DNA of 64,000 nucleotides from Ichthyophis bannanicus (GCA_033557465.1 CM066032.1:55278955-55342954), one strand, 5' to 3'. Counted from the stretch's first letter, positions 31,077-44,020 are shown. Numbers and translations are program-made. Notes: a model not told the origin generated them from the letters alone.

Positions 31077-32250
31077 TTCTTTCTTTCTTTCTTTAAACAT
31101 TTCTTATATACCGCCCCCTTCCATCGATCAAGGTTTACAATGAACAAAAATTCCCAAAAACTGGTTACAGAGAACAAATCAATAACTATGATACAGGAAA
31201 CTATATACATGATAGTTTGTTACCTACACAGTGGTAACATGACAGCAGAGTCCGAACTATTTACAGTAAGTAATGATGGAGGAGCAGGTTACAAAGGTGT
31301 CTTGGTGCCATTGGAGGGAGAGGAGTCATGGTTAGTGGAGGGGGAAGAAGGGATAGGATATGAAGAGGCATTGTAATATTCAGCGAACAGTAGAGTTTTT
31401 AGCTGTTTGCGAAAGGTTTGAAGATCCTTGATTGATCTAATATAGTCAGGGAGAGAGTTCCAAAGTGTGGGAGCGGAGTACCTTTAGGCTCTATTGCTAG
31501 TAGATTGGTTAGTTTTTCGTATTGAAGGGAGAATGGCTAGGATGTTCTTTGTACATTTTCTTCTGAGTCTGCTATCAACTTGTGCATGTATAAGGGTGGA
31601 TAGGTGAGAAGGGGAGATGCTGTTATGTAATTTAAATGTTGTAACTAACATTTTGTATCTCATTCTGGTGGCAATGGGGAAGCCAATGGAGGCTATAAAG
31701 TATTGGGGTGTTGTGTTCAGCGAGGTTTGCTTTCACAATGATCCTAGCGGTTACATTTTGTACAAGTTGGAGTGTGTGGAGAGACATGTTAGGGATGCCT
31801 TGTTGCAATAGTCCAAGTGAGGGGTAATCAGAGCTTGGACAACAGTTCTAAAGTCATGTGTTTCCAGGACTGATCTGAGGTGTTGCAGTTTTTAATTTAA
31901 AGAATATTGTCCTGGTCGTTTGTTTGATTTGAGCAGCCATACTGAGTGATCTGTCAATAATGACTCCTAGATATTTAATCTCCTGTTTGACTGGGAGGTT
32001 GATGTTATGAAGTTTAAAGGTATGGGGAGGCGTGAAGTTCTGATTCCTAGTGGTGAACAAAATTTCAGTTTTATTGAAATTTATTTGCATGTTGTTTGAG
32101 TTGAGCCACAATTCTGCTTCACTTATGCAGTTAATAATGCTGTGGTATTGAGGATTTTTTATGTCGATTGGGGCATAGACCTTTATATCATTTGAATAGA
32201 TGTGATATTTGATATTGTGCTTCTTAAAAATTGAACAAATTGGTTAGAGG
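31077..32250 (-). mobile_element. L2 LINE, 3' half, inserted in RTE copy C
   Basis: It starts with a TTTCTTTCTTT run and 'accgccccc', the reversed L2 tail. A minus-strand frame at 31854-32111 reads 'NNMQINFNKTEILFTTRNQN' and 'KYLGVIIDRSLSM', the L2 RT thumb. Further left, the C-terminal domain is full of stops. Confidence 0.78.
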
Positions 32251-32571
32251 TTTAATTTAATTTACATTCTCTTGTATACTGTGCTATTCTGCATCAGTGT
32301 GGTTTACATTGAACAAACTGAAATTACATTGAACAGGGCATTATAACTTGGAGATAACTATTTTACAGGGAACATGGGCTATGGAGGGTTAAGTGGCTTG
32401 CCCAAGACCACAAGGAGCACCTGTGGGACTAGAAACCCCAGTCCTTCTGGCCCAAGGTTGCTGTCCTCTAGTGGGATTTGAACCCCTGACCTTCTGGCCT
32501 GAAGTACCTTGCCCCAACCACTAGGCCACTCCTCCACTCCACTCCAGAGGTATAGGTTAAATAGTAGAGCT
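32251..32571 (-). mobile_element. L2-related 3' end with a conserved core
   Basis: 'tgctattctgcatcagtgtg' and 'gtttacattgaacaaactg' are the L2 stem. They are followed by 'gtggcttgcccaagaccaca' and '...cccctgacc...ccactaggcc', the L2/MIR-type 3' core. It carries no coding sequence and directly precedes the solo LTR. Confidence 0.65.
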
Positions 32572-33408
32572 TGTGATAAGGAAGCTTATCAGAGCCCAGA
32601 GAATAGTGACAAAGGAAGGGAATTTACCCTAATCAAGGGACTTGTTTTGTCAGGTCAGAGGAATAAAACTGCATGTTTTCCTAAAAGACAGGTTATTCCA
32701 GGCTGCAATGGCCTGCAGAAAGCCCCTAGTGGAGATGAGGTGAAGGAGTATAAACCCAGATTGAGAAACCCTTACGTCACTCCTAATTACTCAGCTGCCA
32801 GGAGGGAGTTTGACCACCAACACCTGAGGAGTGAAAGGGAGGGGTTGGAAACTGGGAACTTTAAAACTAGAACAGAATATTCAGAAAGAAAAAAGGAGGG
32901 GAAGAAGGAGAGAGGAGCTCAGAGAGATTTGTGTTCTTGGAGAGATTCCTGTGAGAAGCCAGTTTCAAGGGATTGGAGAAATCCTGAGGTTTGGAGAGCT
33001 TCAGCTAGGAACCCTAAAGCAGCAGCCGGTAGGAGGACAGAAGCAGCTGAAGAGAGAAGGAACACGAATACCTTTTGGAAAAGGTATGGAGCAGATGCCT
33101 TGAGGTCCAGGAATACAGACTGGAGGACAGGTCATAAAAGCTCAACTGCATACTGGCCAGAGTATCTAAGAGGACAGCCTAATGCCAGCTTTAACTCAGG
33201 TATGAACTTTGGACGTTTGTCTAACCTAGAGCAATGCAAAGTGCTTAGAAACAGTTCTTGTCCTAATGGAGGTCAGTCAGTGAAGCCCTCTGAGCCATAC
33301 CCTGATATAGAACCTATGCAGATAGAAGAACAAGATATAATTCCAGAGGAAGACGATACTTTCATGGACTGTTCTTTATGCAAAGTTGCTAGCACAGAGA
33401 AATCCTGA
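32572..33408 (+). CDS. LTR-encoded domain, third subfamily, open frame
   Basis: A fully open 278-codon frame starts with the first base of the LTR ('CDKEAYQSPENS') and stops at 33406-33408. It keeps 'SRNTDWRTGHKSSTAYWPEY' and the acidic end 'EEDDTFMDCSLCK', though overall similarity to the other copies is moderate. It has no start codon of its own at the LTR edge, as expected for the tail of a polyprotein. The function is unknown. Confidence 0.75.
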   Translation, partial: CDKEAYQSPENSDKGREFTLIKGLVLSGQRNKTACFPKRQVIPGCNGLQKAPSGDEVKEYKPRLRNPYVTPNYSAARREFDHQHLRSEREGLETGNFKTRTEYSERKKEGKKERGAQRDLCSWRDSCEKPVSRDWRNPEVWRASARNPKAAAGRRTEAAEERRNTNTFWKRYGADALRSRNTDWRTGHKSSTAYWPEYLRGQPNASFNSGMNFGRLSNLEQCKVLRNSSCPNGGQSVKPSEPYPDIEPMQIEEQDIIPEEDDTFMDCSLCKVASTEKS

Positions 33409-33957
33409 AAGTGGGATCAAACCTAAAAAGGAACCGTTCTAGTAACTGGCACACCAGAAAGTGTGTGGAAAGAAAGAAGGTTTTTGGGGAAGTGAAATAC
33501 TTGTGCAAAGAAGGAGAAAAGCTGTTGATTGAAGCTTGTTACCCAGCTGATATCAAAGCAGAGCACAGCTCAGGCTGTGCACACATTGGATATACAAAGT
33601 TCTTTGAATGTGAAAAGAAAAGCTGTTTTGTGAAGAAGCGTTTATCTTTGATTTGTTTTATACCAGCACTGCTGAGCAGGTTTGTCAGCAGTGGCTGAGA
33701 GAAAGATTTTCCGTTGTGTAATGGACTTTACAAGCTATTTGCATAAGCATTCAGTTGTATTGTTATTTTGAATATAAATCCTGGAGAAGACATCCTAAGG
33801 TGTTACCAAGTGAATCTGTGTGCATTTTGATTTACCTCATAAATAAATTTCTGTCATTGCTTTAACACTCGAACCAACTACTATAGTCTTCATTTACCTC
33901 AAAGGCAAACACCGCATGACTGGACTACCCTTACCATAATCCTTTGCAAGATAGTCA
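32572..33957 (+). repeat. LTR of a third gypsy subfamily (solo, 3' end incomplete)
   Basis: It begins TGTGATAAGGAAGCTTATCA like the other six copies and runs through the coding part. The non-coding part has AATAAA (about 33841) and 'aatcctttgcaag', also found near the end of the element 1 LTR. The last 60 or so bases expected before CA are missing where it meets an L2. It is a solo LTR, with no internal region on either side. Confidence 0.82.
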
Positions 33958-35242
33958 GTCGGGAACATTGCCAAAATGGTGAATCCTATATAACAAGCAC
34001 GCCACTCCATACATATATAAGGCGTTATGGGCGTGACAAGCTGAAAGAGCAGATCCTTGCGGAATACCCTGTTCTTGGGGAAATGATGTTGGTCGATCTT
34101 TACAAATTGAAATCGATTGGATATTTAAGATTTGAATCAATTTAGACATGTACCAGTGATACCTAATTGAGCTAGTCTTGACAGGAGGATGGTGTGTGGT
34201 CTACGTTGTTGAAAGTGGATGAAGTGACTAGAAAGATCATGATAAAGGCTTGATTTGGGGTGTCCAGACTGCAGATGAGAGTGTCAGATAATACCAAGAG
34301 AAGGGTTTCAACGCTGTGATATGGGCAGAAACCATATTGGTGTGTATCTAGGGGGCGAGTCAAGTTCAATGAAATCCTGTAATTGAATTTGAACTTTTTA
34401 GATTACTTTTGCTAGGAATGGTATGCTGGTTATTGGGCGGTATGAAGCAGGGTCGTCTTTGTCAAGAGATGTTTTCTTGAGTAAAAGGCAAATGATGGAT
34501 AACTTAAGAGAGTTTGGCATAATTCCTTGGGAGAGGGATTGGTATACGATACTGAGTATTACTGGCGCCAGTTCCAATTTAGAAGCCTTTATCCAGGAGA
34601 CTGGACATGGGTCAAGGTATGAGGTTGTGGTATTAATCTTAGTTATTGTTTCAAGAAGTTGTTTTTCATTTATAGGATAGAAAGATGGCCATTTATTTGA
34701 GTGGGGTTGGTGATCATTAAAGATGAGTGGGGTAGAGTTGTTTTTGTTTTTTAATTTGGAAATGAGATAGTCTGTGGCTTGATGGCACTATTTGACAGGT
34801 TCGTGTGGGATTTGGTTAGCGTTTTTACTAGTTCAAAGAGCTCTCTAGGATGGTTGATGGCCTTGTTTAGAATGGAAGCGTGATAGTGTCTTTTTGCATT
34901 GTGGATTTCCTCATTATAGGTTTTTAATGCTGAGTTGTAACATTCTTTATTTGTAAGGGTTTTGGGAGACTTCCATTTCTTCTTGAGCCTACGGAGTGTT
35001 TTTTTAAGACTGCAAATTCTTGGGTATATCATTGTTCAGAGGTTTTTTTGATGGGACCCTTTTTGGTGTAGTTGGGCCTTGCAGCTTTATTGATTATTGC
35101 AGATCAATTTTTTATAAACTTCCAAGTTCCTACACATTCCAATACCTCCAGATCCTGCGTAGGGAAGATGAGTTTAGGGGTAACCTCTGAGAGAAAGACA
35201 TCTTTGTCAAATTTTTTAAAGCGGGGTATTTTGTAAGACTTA
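33958..35242 (-). mobile_element. L2 LINE RT portion, decayed
   Basis: Minus-strand fragments: 'QGIPQGSALSA' and 'GVACLLY' (33955-34149), 'PLDTHQYGFCPYHSVETLL' (34172-34369), and pre-RT 'KRHYHASILNKAINHPRELF' (34751-35032). The catalytic YADD is damaged. It continues after a nested L2 in the endonuclease piece at 36305-36904. Confidence 0.75.
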
Positions 35243-36304
35243 TTTATTTATTTATTTAAAGTCTTTTTCTATACCGCACTTTTTAAAATCAGCTCGGTTT
35301 ACAGTTAACAGCAGGTTTGTACAGTTACAGGCGGCTCCCATACTGGACTTACAAAAAACAGGGTTTTGCAACTTGGCTAACTGGGGTAACTATGTACATG
35401 TTACACTGTAGGCAGTTGGGTCGATGGCAGTGCAGTAGCGACCGTGCTGCCTAGCTACTATTTACAAGATTAGGTGACTATATACATGTGCCTGCCCGGG
35501 AGTCTGGTGGTGCTACTGTGCCGGGCTGGGGCTGTGCGTTGTAGGTGTTTTGGGGCGGCTGCTTTGATAGTTGTGGGTAGTTGGCTGTTGTATGTCCTCA
35601 TAATGAGAGTAGTACTGGAGGAAGAGGTGGTGTTTCAGTGCCTTTCTGAACTGGGTAAGGTCCGTAATGGCCCGGAGTCCAGGTGGGAGGGCATTCCAAC
35701 AGGTGGGTGCATAGTACACGAAGGCTCTGTTTCTTGTTGCTTGGGAACACTTTGTGATCTTGCTAGGGATACTTAGTGAGATGGCTGCGACTGACCTTCT
35801 GGCTCTGTTTGGGGGAGTGGGGAGAATGAGGTCTGTGATGGAGGAGGAGGTGATACTGTTGATGGCTTTGAAGGTCAACAGTAGGGTTTTGAAGGTGAGT
35901 CTGCAATGGACTGGCAGCCAGTGGAGATGCTTCAGGATTGGGGTTATGTGGTCCCTCCTGGTGGCTCCATGTAATATTCTGGCAGCTGCGTTCACTGCCA
36001 GCTGCAGTGGGTTCAGTGTATTTTTAGGTAGGCCCTGTAGGATGGCATTGGCATAGTCGAAGTGGGGGATTACCAGTGCCTGGTAGATTGTCCTGAAGTC
36101 ATCTGGTTCCAGTAGAGGTCGTAGATGTCAGATTGTCCGTAAATTGTGTTATATTGCTTTGACCGTATTGTTTATGTGGGCTTTCATATCCAACTGTTGG
36201 TCCAGTGTGACCCCTAGGTAGTGGATTGTGGGCTTGCTTTGGAGCTTGGCACCTCTTACTTTTAGTGCTGCTGGAGGGGAGAAGTCTTGGTTCCTGGTAA
36301 TAAG
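35243..36304 (-). mobile_element. Younger L2 LINE 3' half nested in the older L2
   Basis: The reversed tail at 35243 (TTATTTATTTATTTA, 'ctataccgcac') is followed by a 160-codon open frame at 35513-35995. That frame is the L2 C-terminal domain ('MNAAARILHGATRRDHITPI', 'LHWLPVHCRLTFK', 'RNRAFVYYAPTCWNALPP'). Sequence up to about 36304 matches the RT thumb. Confidence 0.82.
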
Positions 36305-36904
36305 ATGGGCATGTAGATGCCTTAGAGGAGATGCTTATTGGGAGGGTCATATGTAGGATGTGGTGGTCTGACCACAGTACCTGTGTGAAGGATGGGTGGG
36401 TGATGTGAGGGTGCGAGATTAATGATCTTGGATCAAAAATCAGATCTAGTATGTTGCGTTTTGAATGGGTAGGTTGTTTTACTATTTGTAGGAAGCCCAT
36501 GTCTTCCATAAATTTGAGGAAGTCATTGGATTGTTGTGAAGTGAGGGATGCTAAGTTGAAATCTCCAACGATGATGTGGGGTTTCTTTGATGAAGAAGTA
36601 CAGGCTGATTCCAGTATAGTAGTGAGGTTGATTTGGTTATTAGTAGATGGTCTGTAGAGGAGGCATAATGCTAGGTGCTTGTTCTCAATTTTTATCAAGT
36701 CTGTGTCATCACAGTTTGTGCATAAACTGGCAAAGAGATTGAGGCGTGATTTTGTGATTATGAGTACTCCACCACCCCTTTTGGTGTCTCTGGGGCAGTT
36801 GAACATTGAGTAACCACTTGTGTTGAGCTGGTTTAGAAGGATGGAGTCGTGCTCAGTGAGCCAAGTCTCTGTGATATAGAGAAAATCTGGGGATTCGCCA
36901 GTGA
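36305..36904 (-). pseudogene. L2 AP-type endonuclease, part of the older L2
   Basis: The minus-strand frame reads 'RDTKRGGGVLIITKSRLNLF', 'CLLYRPSTNN', 'HIIVGDFNL', 'SKRNILDLIF' and 'VLWSDHHILHM'. These are L2 endonuclease blocks, with GDFN and SDHH holding catalytic residues. It is the missing 5' portion of the L2 at 33958. Confidence 0.85.
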
Positions 36905-37125
36905 GGATGTCTGATCATTAGAAAGACCTCATGCTTGGCAAGTAGAAGGTCAAAGCAAAAGAGGAAGGCCATCAATGAGATGAATCAATACAATCACAGC
37001 AACTATGGGTGCTACTCTGTCAACAGTGAGTCGCCTGATTGAAGACAAACACAGTTTAGGACAACTATCCAGAGGGTCACTATGAGTCACCACCAACTCA
37101 GCGGCACTTAAAAACAAAAACAACT
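36905..37125 (+). mobile_element. RTE-like LINE, copy C, right piece and 3' tail
   Basis: This resumes the tail broken at 31076: 'gaaagacctcatgcttggca' and 'agtagaaggtcaaagcaaaa' correspond to the K-D-x-M-L-G-K and K-R-G-R-P blocks. It ends 'actcagcggcacttaaaaac' with an AAC-rich tail. The gap of 5.8 kb is filled by L2 copies and the solo LTR. Confidence 0.8.
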
Positions 37126-37893
37126 GTAAGTTTATATAAAATATTAGCAATGAATTCAGACAGTTTCTGCTGGTCTTCCTTCCACCTGGAGGGGTTGCTG
37201 CTCCTGTCATCATCATCTCTGCTGGACTTCCTTCCACCCTGAGGAGTTGCTCTGCTCTGCTGCTCTGCTCACTGTTTCTACTGCTAGGGCCCTTCCACCT
37301 GGAGGGGTCACTGATTTGCTTACTATCTCTGACATTATGAGAGTTATTTTAAAAGATGATTTGAACATCAAAATTACAGACACATCTCCATAGCCACTCC
37401 ACAAATGACATTTGCAGATGCCTCCAGTGAAGGGATGTCCAAGTAAGTAGGAGCAGAGGAATGTCTGGGGAGGAGCAATAGACTTACACATCCCTGTTCA
37501 AGCTCAGAAACGTGCAGGCACCTCCACGTTTATACCTGCTCCAGGCACAAACAAGCATCAGGAAAGTGCTTGTTTTCATCTTAAAGCATCCAGAGAGTGA
37601 AGAGAAGATGGAAAATTTAGTGTCTAGCCTTAGATCACAAAGATCCATTCTGGGATTTGAGTCCTTGCCACTACGCTGACCATTATTCTGTTAGATATTT
37701 TGGCTCCAAAAGGTTCTCCTGGAGATGTCTATATCGACGTTTGATATACGTGCATGTCGGGCACATCCATATTTCCAAAATCATGCCTGAACTTGCATAT
37801 GCCTGCTTTGATGTCTGAGATTGCACTTGGACATCCCATTGTGAAATGTGCCTCTGCCTCTTTCCACCCAGAGGGGGCACTGTTTCACTAGAT
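37126..37893. other. Unclassified sequence with short repeated phrases
   Basis: 'ccttccacctggaggggt' recurs at about 37180 and 37289, with looser copies near 37235 and 37862. 37500-37860 shares phrases with 49690-49960 ('cctgctccaggca'), so an uncatalogued dispersed repeat is likely. No coding block is seen. Confidence 0.45.
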
Positions 37894-37956
37894 CAGTGCT
37901 TTTCAACCAAGTCCTCTGGGACTCCCAGTGCAGTTAGGTTTTCAAGATATCCTCAA
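37894..37956 (+). mobile_element. hAT-like palindromic MITE, left piece
   Basis: CAGTGCTTTTCAACC and 'ttaggttttcaagatatcct' mirror the right piece at 44588-44721 (GGTTGAGAATCACTG end). The 8 bases outside each end (cactagat, ctctagag) agree at six positions, as a worn hAT duplication would. Confidence 0.65.
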
Positions 37957-38001
37957 CCACCAAACAAGCTACTGAACCCACTGGTCTGGAGAAAAACATA
38001 A

Positions 38002-38466
38002 ATCCTACTCCTCACACTCACAGACCAAAACCCCTTCTCCCAACATATAATTCAAAAACAGATTTTTAATGTATATAAATAATTTACCATGAACTTAATC
38101 CCAACTACAAACAATCAGCAGAGATTCAGTAGTGAGTAGACAGATAAACAAAGGGTAGGAAAAAAGCCTCAGATAATTTAACCTTCCTCTATGTGGCTGC
38201 TCATAGCCATAGGGGAACAAACAGCTCCACATCATAGGCTAAAAAAACTCCTCCCATCAACGAATTCCAAAATGTTTTTACTCTAGCAGAAGATACACCA
38301 GGGCACCCTGACAGTAACAACCACTCAAATGGTAGTATAACACCAATTCTATAGGAGCTATTTAAACCGGAATCACAGACCAACACAATGGCCACCTATA
38401 AAGGAATAAAGAAAGGAGCAGTCACAAAGCCTCTCAAACACAGTTCAAAGCCTGCCCACAGCCCCA
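38002..38466 (+). repeat. Left inverted arm
   Basis: It begins 'atcctactcctcacactcac' and ends '...agcctgcccacagcccca'. The reverse complement of 44087-44588 follows it nearly base for base. No gene lies in it. Confidence 0.85.
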
Positions 38467-38587
38467 TAATTAGCTCAGCACAGCGGCTATTCAAACTCTT
38501 CAGCAGCTCTTCAAGCCTGTGTCACTCTAAGCTTCAAACACTCCTGCACAGGACGCCGAGAATCCAGGCACCGCTGCTACACTCACC

Positions 38588-41500
38588 ACTGAATCCACCA
38601 CCATACCATTCCTCAGAATAATCCTCAGAATAACCCCACCACCATATCATTCCTCAGAATAACCCCACTACTATACCATTCCTCAAAATAACCCCACCAC
38701 ACTATTCCTCAGAATAACCCCACCACACTATTCCTCAGAATAACCCCACCACCATATCATTCCTCAGAATAACTCCACTACCATACCATTCCTCAGAATA
38801 ACCCCACCACACTATTCCTCAGAATAACCCCACTATTATACCATTCCTCAGAATAATCCTCAGAATAACCCCACCACCATATCATTCCTCAGAATAACCC
38901 CACCACCATATCATCCCTCAGAATAACCCCACTATTATACCATTCCTCAGAATAACCCCACTACCATACCATTCCTCAGAATAACCCCACCGCCATACCA
39001 TTCCTCAGAATAACCCCACAACTATACCATCCCTCAGAATAACCCCACTACCATACCATTCCTCAGAATAACCCCACCGCCATACCATTCCTCAGAATAA
39101 CCCCACCACCATATCATTCCTCAGAATAACCCCACCACCATACCATTCCTCAGAATAACCCCACTATTATACCATTCCTCAGAATAACCCCACCACACTA
39201 TTCCTCAGAATAACCCCACTATTATACCATTCCTCAGAATAATCCTCAGAATAACCCCACCACCATATCATTCCTCAGAATAACCCCACTATTATACCAT
39301 TCCTCAGAATAACCCCACTACCATACCATTCCTCAGAATAACCCCACCGCCATATCATTCCTCAGAATAACCCCACTACCATACCATTCCTCAGAATAAC
39401 CCCACCACCATACCATTCCTCAGAATAACCCCACCACCATATCATTCCTCAGAATAACCCCACCACCATACCATTCCTCAGAATAACCCCACTATTATAC
39501 CATTCCTCAGAATAACCCCACTACTATACCATTCCTCAGAATAACCCCACCACCATACCATTCCTCAGAATAATCCCACTATTATACCATTCCTCAGAAT
39601 AACCCCACTACCATACCATCCCTCAGAATAACCCCACCACCATACCATTCCTCAGAATAACCCCACCACCATACCATTCCTCAGAATAATCCTCAGAATA
39701 ACCCCACCACCATACCATCCCTCAGAATAACCCCACCACCATACCATTCCTCAGAATAACCCCACCACCATACCATTCCTCAGAATAACCCCACTACTAT
39801 ACCATTCCTCAGAATAACCCCACTACTATACCATTCCTCAGAATAACCCCACTATTATACCATTCCTCAGAATAACCCCACTACTATACCATTCCTCAGA
39901 ATAACCCCACCACCATACCATTCCTCAGAATAATCCCACTATTATACCATTCCTCAGAATAACCCCACTACCATACCATCCCTCAGAATAACCCCACCAC
40001 CATACCATTCCTCAGAATAACCCCACCACCATACCATTCCTCAGAATAATCCTCAGAATAACCCCACCACCATACCATCCCTCAGAATAACCCCACCACC
40101 ATACCATTCCTCAGAATAACCCCACTACTATACCATTCCTCAGAATAACCCCACTATTATACCATTCCTCAGAATAACCCCACTACTATACCATTCCTCA
40201 GAATAATCCTCAGAATAACCCCACCACCATACCATCCCTCAGAATAACCCCACTACTATACCATCCCTCAGAATAACCCCACTACTATACCGTTCCTCAG
40301 AATAACCCCACCACCATACCATACCTCAGAATAACCCCACTACTATACCATTCCTCAGAATAACCCCACCACCATACCATTCCTCAGAATAACTCCACTA
40401 CCATATCATTCCTCAGAATAACCCCACTATTATACCATTCCTCAGAATAACCCCACCACCATACCATTTCTCAGAATAACCCCACCGCCATACCATTCCT
40501 CAGAATAACCCCACCGCCATACCATTCCTCAAAATAACCCCACCACCATATCATTCCTCAAAATAACCCCACCACCATACCATCCCTCAGAATAACCCCA
40601 CCACCATACCATTCCTCAGAATAACCCCACCGCCATACCATTCCTCAGAATAACCCCACCACCATATCATTCCTCAAAATAACCCCACCACCATACCATC
40701 CCTCAGAATAACCCCACCACCATACCATTCCTCAGAATAACCCCACTACTATACCATTCCTCAGAATAACCCCACCACCATACCATTCCTCAGAATAACC
40801 CCACTACTATACCATTCCTCAGAATAACCCCACCACCATACCATTCCTCAGAATAACCCCACTACCATACCATTCCTCAGAATAACCCCAACACCATACC
40901 ATTCCTCAGAATAACCCCACCGCCATACCATTCCTCAGAATAACCCCACCACCATACCATTCCTCAGAATAACCCCACCGCCATACCATTCCTCAGAATA
41001 ACCCCACCGCCATATCATTCCTCAGAATAACCCCACCACCATAACATTCCTCAGAATAACCCCACCGCCATACCATTCCTCAGAATAACCCCACTACTAT
41101 ACCATTCCTCAGAATAACCCCACCACCATACCATTCCTCAGAATAACCCCACCGCCATACCATCCCTCAGAATAACCCCACCACCATATCATTCCTCAGA
41201 ATAACCCCACCACCATACCATTCCTCAGAATAACCCCACCACCATACCATTCCTCAGAATAATCCTCAGAATAACCCCACCACCATACCATCCCTCAGAA
41301 TAACCCCACCACCATACCATTCCTCAGAATAACCCCACTATTATACCATTCCTCAGAATAACCCCACTACTATACCATTCCTCAGAATAATCCTCAGAAT
41401 AACCCCACCACCATACCATCCCTCAGAATAACCCCACTACTATACCATCCCTCAGAATAACCCCACTACTATACCGTTTCTCAGAATAACCCCACTACTA

Positions 41501-44020
41501 TACCATTCCTCAGAATAACTCCACCACCATACCATTCCTCAGAATAACCCCACCGCCATACCATTCCTCAGAATAACCCCACTATTATACCATTCCTCAG
41601 AATAACCCCACCACCATACCATCCCTCAGAATAACCCCACCACACTATTCCTCAGAATAACCCCACCACCATACCATCCCTCAGAATAACCCCACTACTA
41701 TACCATTCCTCAGAATAACCCCACCACCATATCATTCCTCAGAATAACCCCACCACACTATTCCTCAGAATAACCCCACCACACTATTCCTCAGAATAAC
41801 CCCACTATTATACCATTCCTCAGAATAACCCCACCACCATACCATTCCTCAGAATAACCCCACCACACTATTCCTCAGAATAACCCCACCACCATACCAT
41901 CCCTCAGAATAACCCCACTACTATACCATTCCTCAGAATAACCCCACCACCATACCATCCCTCAGAATAACTCCACCACCATATCATCCCTCAGAATAAC
42001 CCCACCACCATACCATTCCTCAGAATAACCCCACCACCATACCATCCCTCAGAATAACCCCACTACTATACCATTCCTCAGAATAACCCCACCACCATAC
42101 CATCCCTCAGAATAACCCCACCACCATACCATCCCTCAGAATAACCCCACTACTATACCATTCCTCAGAATAACCCCACTACCATACCATTCCTCAGAAT
42201 AACCCCACCACCATATCATTCCTCAGAATAACCCCACCACCATACCATTCCTCAGAATAACCCCACCACCATACCATCCCTCAGAATAACACCACCACCA
42301 TACCATTCCTCAGAATAACCCCACCACCATATCATTCCTCAGAATAACCCCACCATACCATTCCTCAGAATAACCCCACTATTATACCATTCCTCAGAAT
42401 AACTCCACCGCCATACCATCCCTCAGAATAACCCCACCGCCATACCATCCCTCAGAATAACCCCACCACCATACCATTCCTCAGAATAACCCCACCACCA
42501 TACCATTCCTCAGAATAATCCCACCGCCATACCATCCCTCAGAATAACCCCACTACCATACCATTCCTCAGAATAATCCCACCACCATACCATCCCTCAG
42601 AATAACCCCACCACCATACCATCCCTCAGAATAACCCCACTACTATACCATTCCTCAGAATAACCCCACCACCATACCATTCCTCAGAATAACCCCACCA
42701 CCATACCATTTCTCAGAATAACCCTCAGAATAACCCCACCACCATATCATTCCTCAGAATAACCCCACTATTATACCATCCCTCAGAATAACCCCACCAC
42801 CATACCATCCCTCAGAATAACCCCACCACCATACCATTCCTCAGAATAACCCCACTACTATACCATTCCTCAGAATAACCTCACCACACCATTCCTCAGA
42901 ATTACCCCACTATTATACCATTCCTCAGAATAATCCTCAGAATAACCCCACCACCATACCATCCCTCAGAATAACCCCACCGCCATACCATCCCTCAGAA
43001 TAACCCCACTACCATACCATTCCTCATAATAACCCCACCACCATACCATTCCTCAGAATAATCCTCAGAATAACCCCACCACCATATCATTCCTCAGAAT
43101 AACCCCACCACCATATCATTCCTCAGAATAACTCCACCACCATACCATTTCTCAGAATAACCCCACCACCATATCATTCCTCAGAATAACCCCACCACCA
43201 TACCATTCCTCAGAATAACCCCACCACACTATTCCTCAGAATAACCCCACCACCATACCATTCCTCAGAATAATCCTCAGAATAACCCCACCACCATATC
43301 ATTCCTCAGAATAACCCCACCACACTATTCCTCAGAATAACCCCACCACCATACCATTCCTCAGAATAACTCCACCACCATACCATTCCTCAGAATAATC
43401 CTCAGAATAACCCCACCACCATACCATTCCTCAGAATAATCCTCAGAATAACTCCACCGCCATATCATTCCTCAGAATAACCCCACCACACTATTCCTCA
43501 GAATAACCCCACTACTATACCATCCCTCAGAATAACCCCACCACCATACCATTCCTCAGAATAACCCCACTATTATACCATTCCTCAGAATAACCCCACC
43601 ACCATACCATTTCTCAGAATAATCCCACCATATCATTCCTCAGAATAATCCCACTATTATACCATTCCTCAGAATAATCCCACTATTATACCATTCCTCA
43701 GAATAACCCACCACCATACCATTCCTCAGAATAACCCCACCACCATATCATTCCTCAGAATAACCCCACCACCATACCATTCCTCAGAATAACCCCACTA
43801 CTATACCATTCCTCAGAATAACCCCACCACCATACCATTCCTCAGAATAATTCCACTATTATACCATTCCTCAGAATAATCCTCAGAATAACCCCACTAC
43901 CATACCATTCCTCAGAATAATCCCACCACCATACCATTCCTCAGAATAATCCCACTATTATACCATTCCTCAGAATAATCCTCAGAATAACCCCACCACC
44001 ATACCTTGTCTCAGAATAAC
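38588..44020 (+). repeat. 29-bp minisatellite array, about 185 units
   Basis: The unit is CCATTCCTCAGAATAACC plus an 11-base variable part (CCACCACCATA, CTACTATA, CTATTATA or CCGCCATA types). Shorter 26-base units (CCACACTA) and units with a doubled TCCTCAGAATAA also occur. A block of about 285 bp is repeated exactly 360 bp apart (39481 and 39841). The unit is not a multiple of three and no long frame exists. The array is strongly strand-asymmetric, with very few G. Confidence 0.95.

Noticed and set aside
31077..35242. One L2 split by the solo LTR
   Set aside because: Both pieces include the region around the catalytic YADD, so they are separate copies or a duplication.
38588..44020. Regular 29-bp repeats resembling a CRISPR array
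   Set aside because: The repeats are directly adjacent with no unique spacers, units vary among themselves, and the region is eukaryotic with no cas genes. It is a minisatellite.
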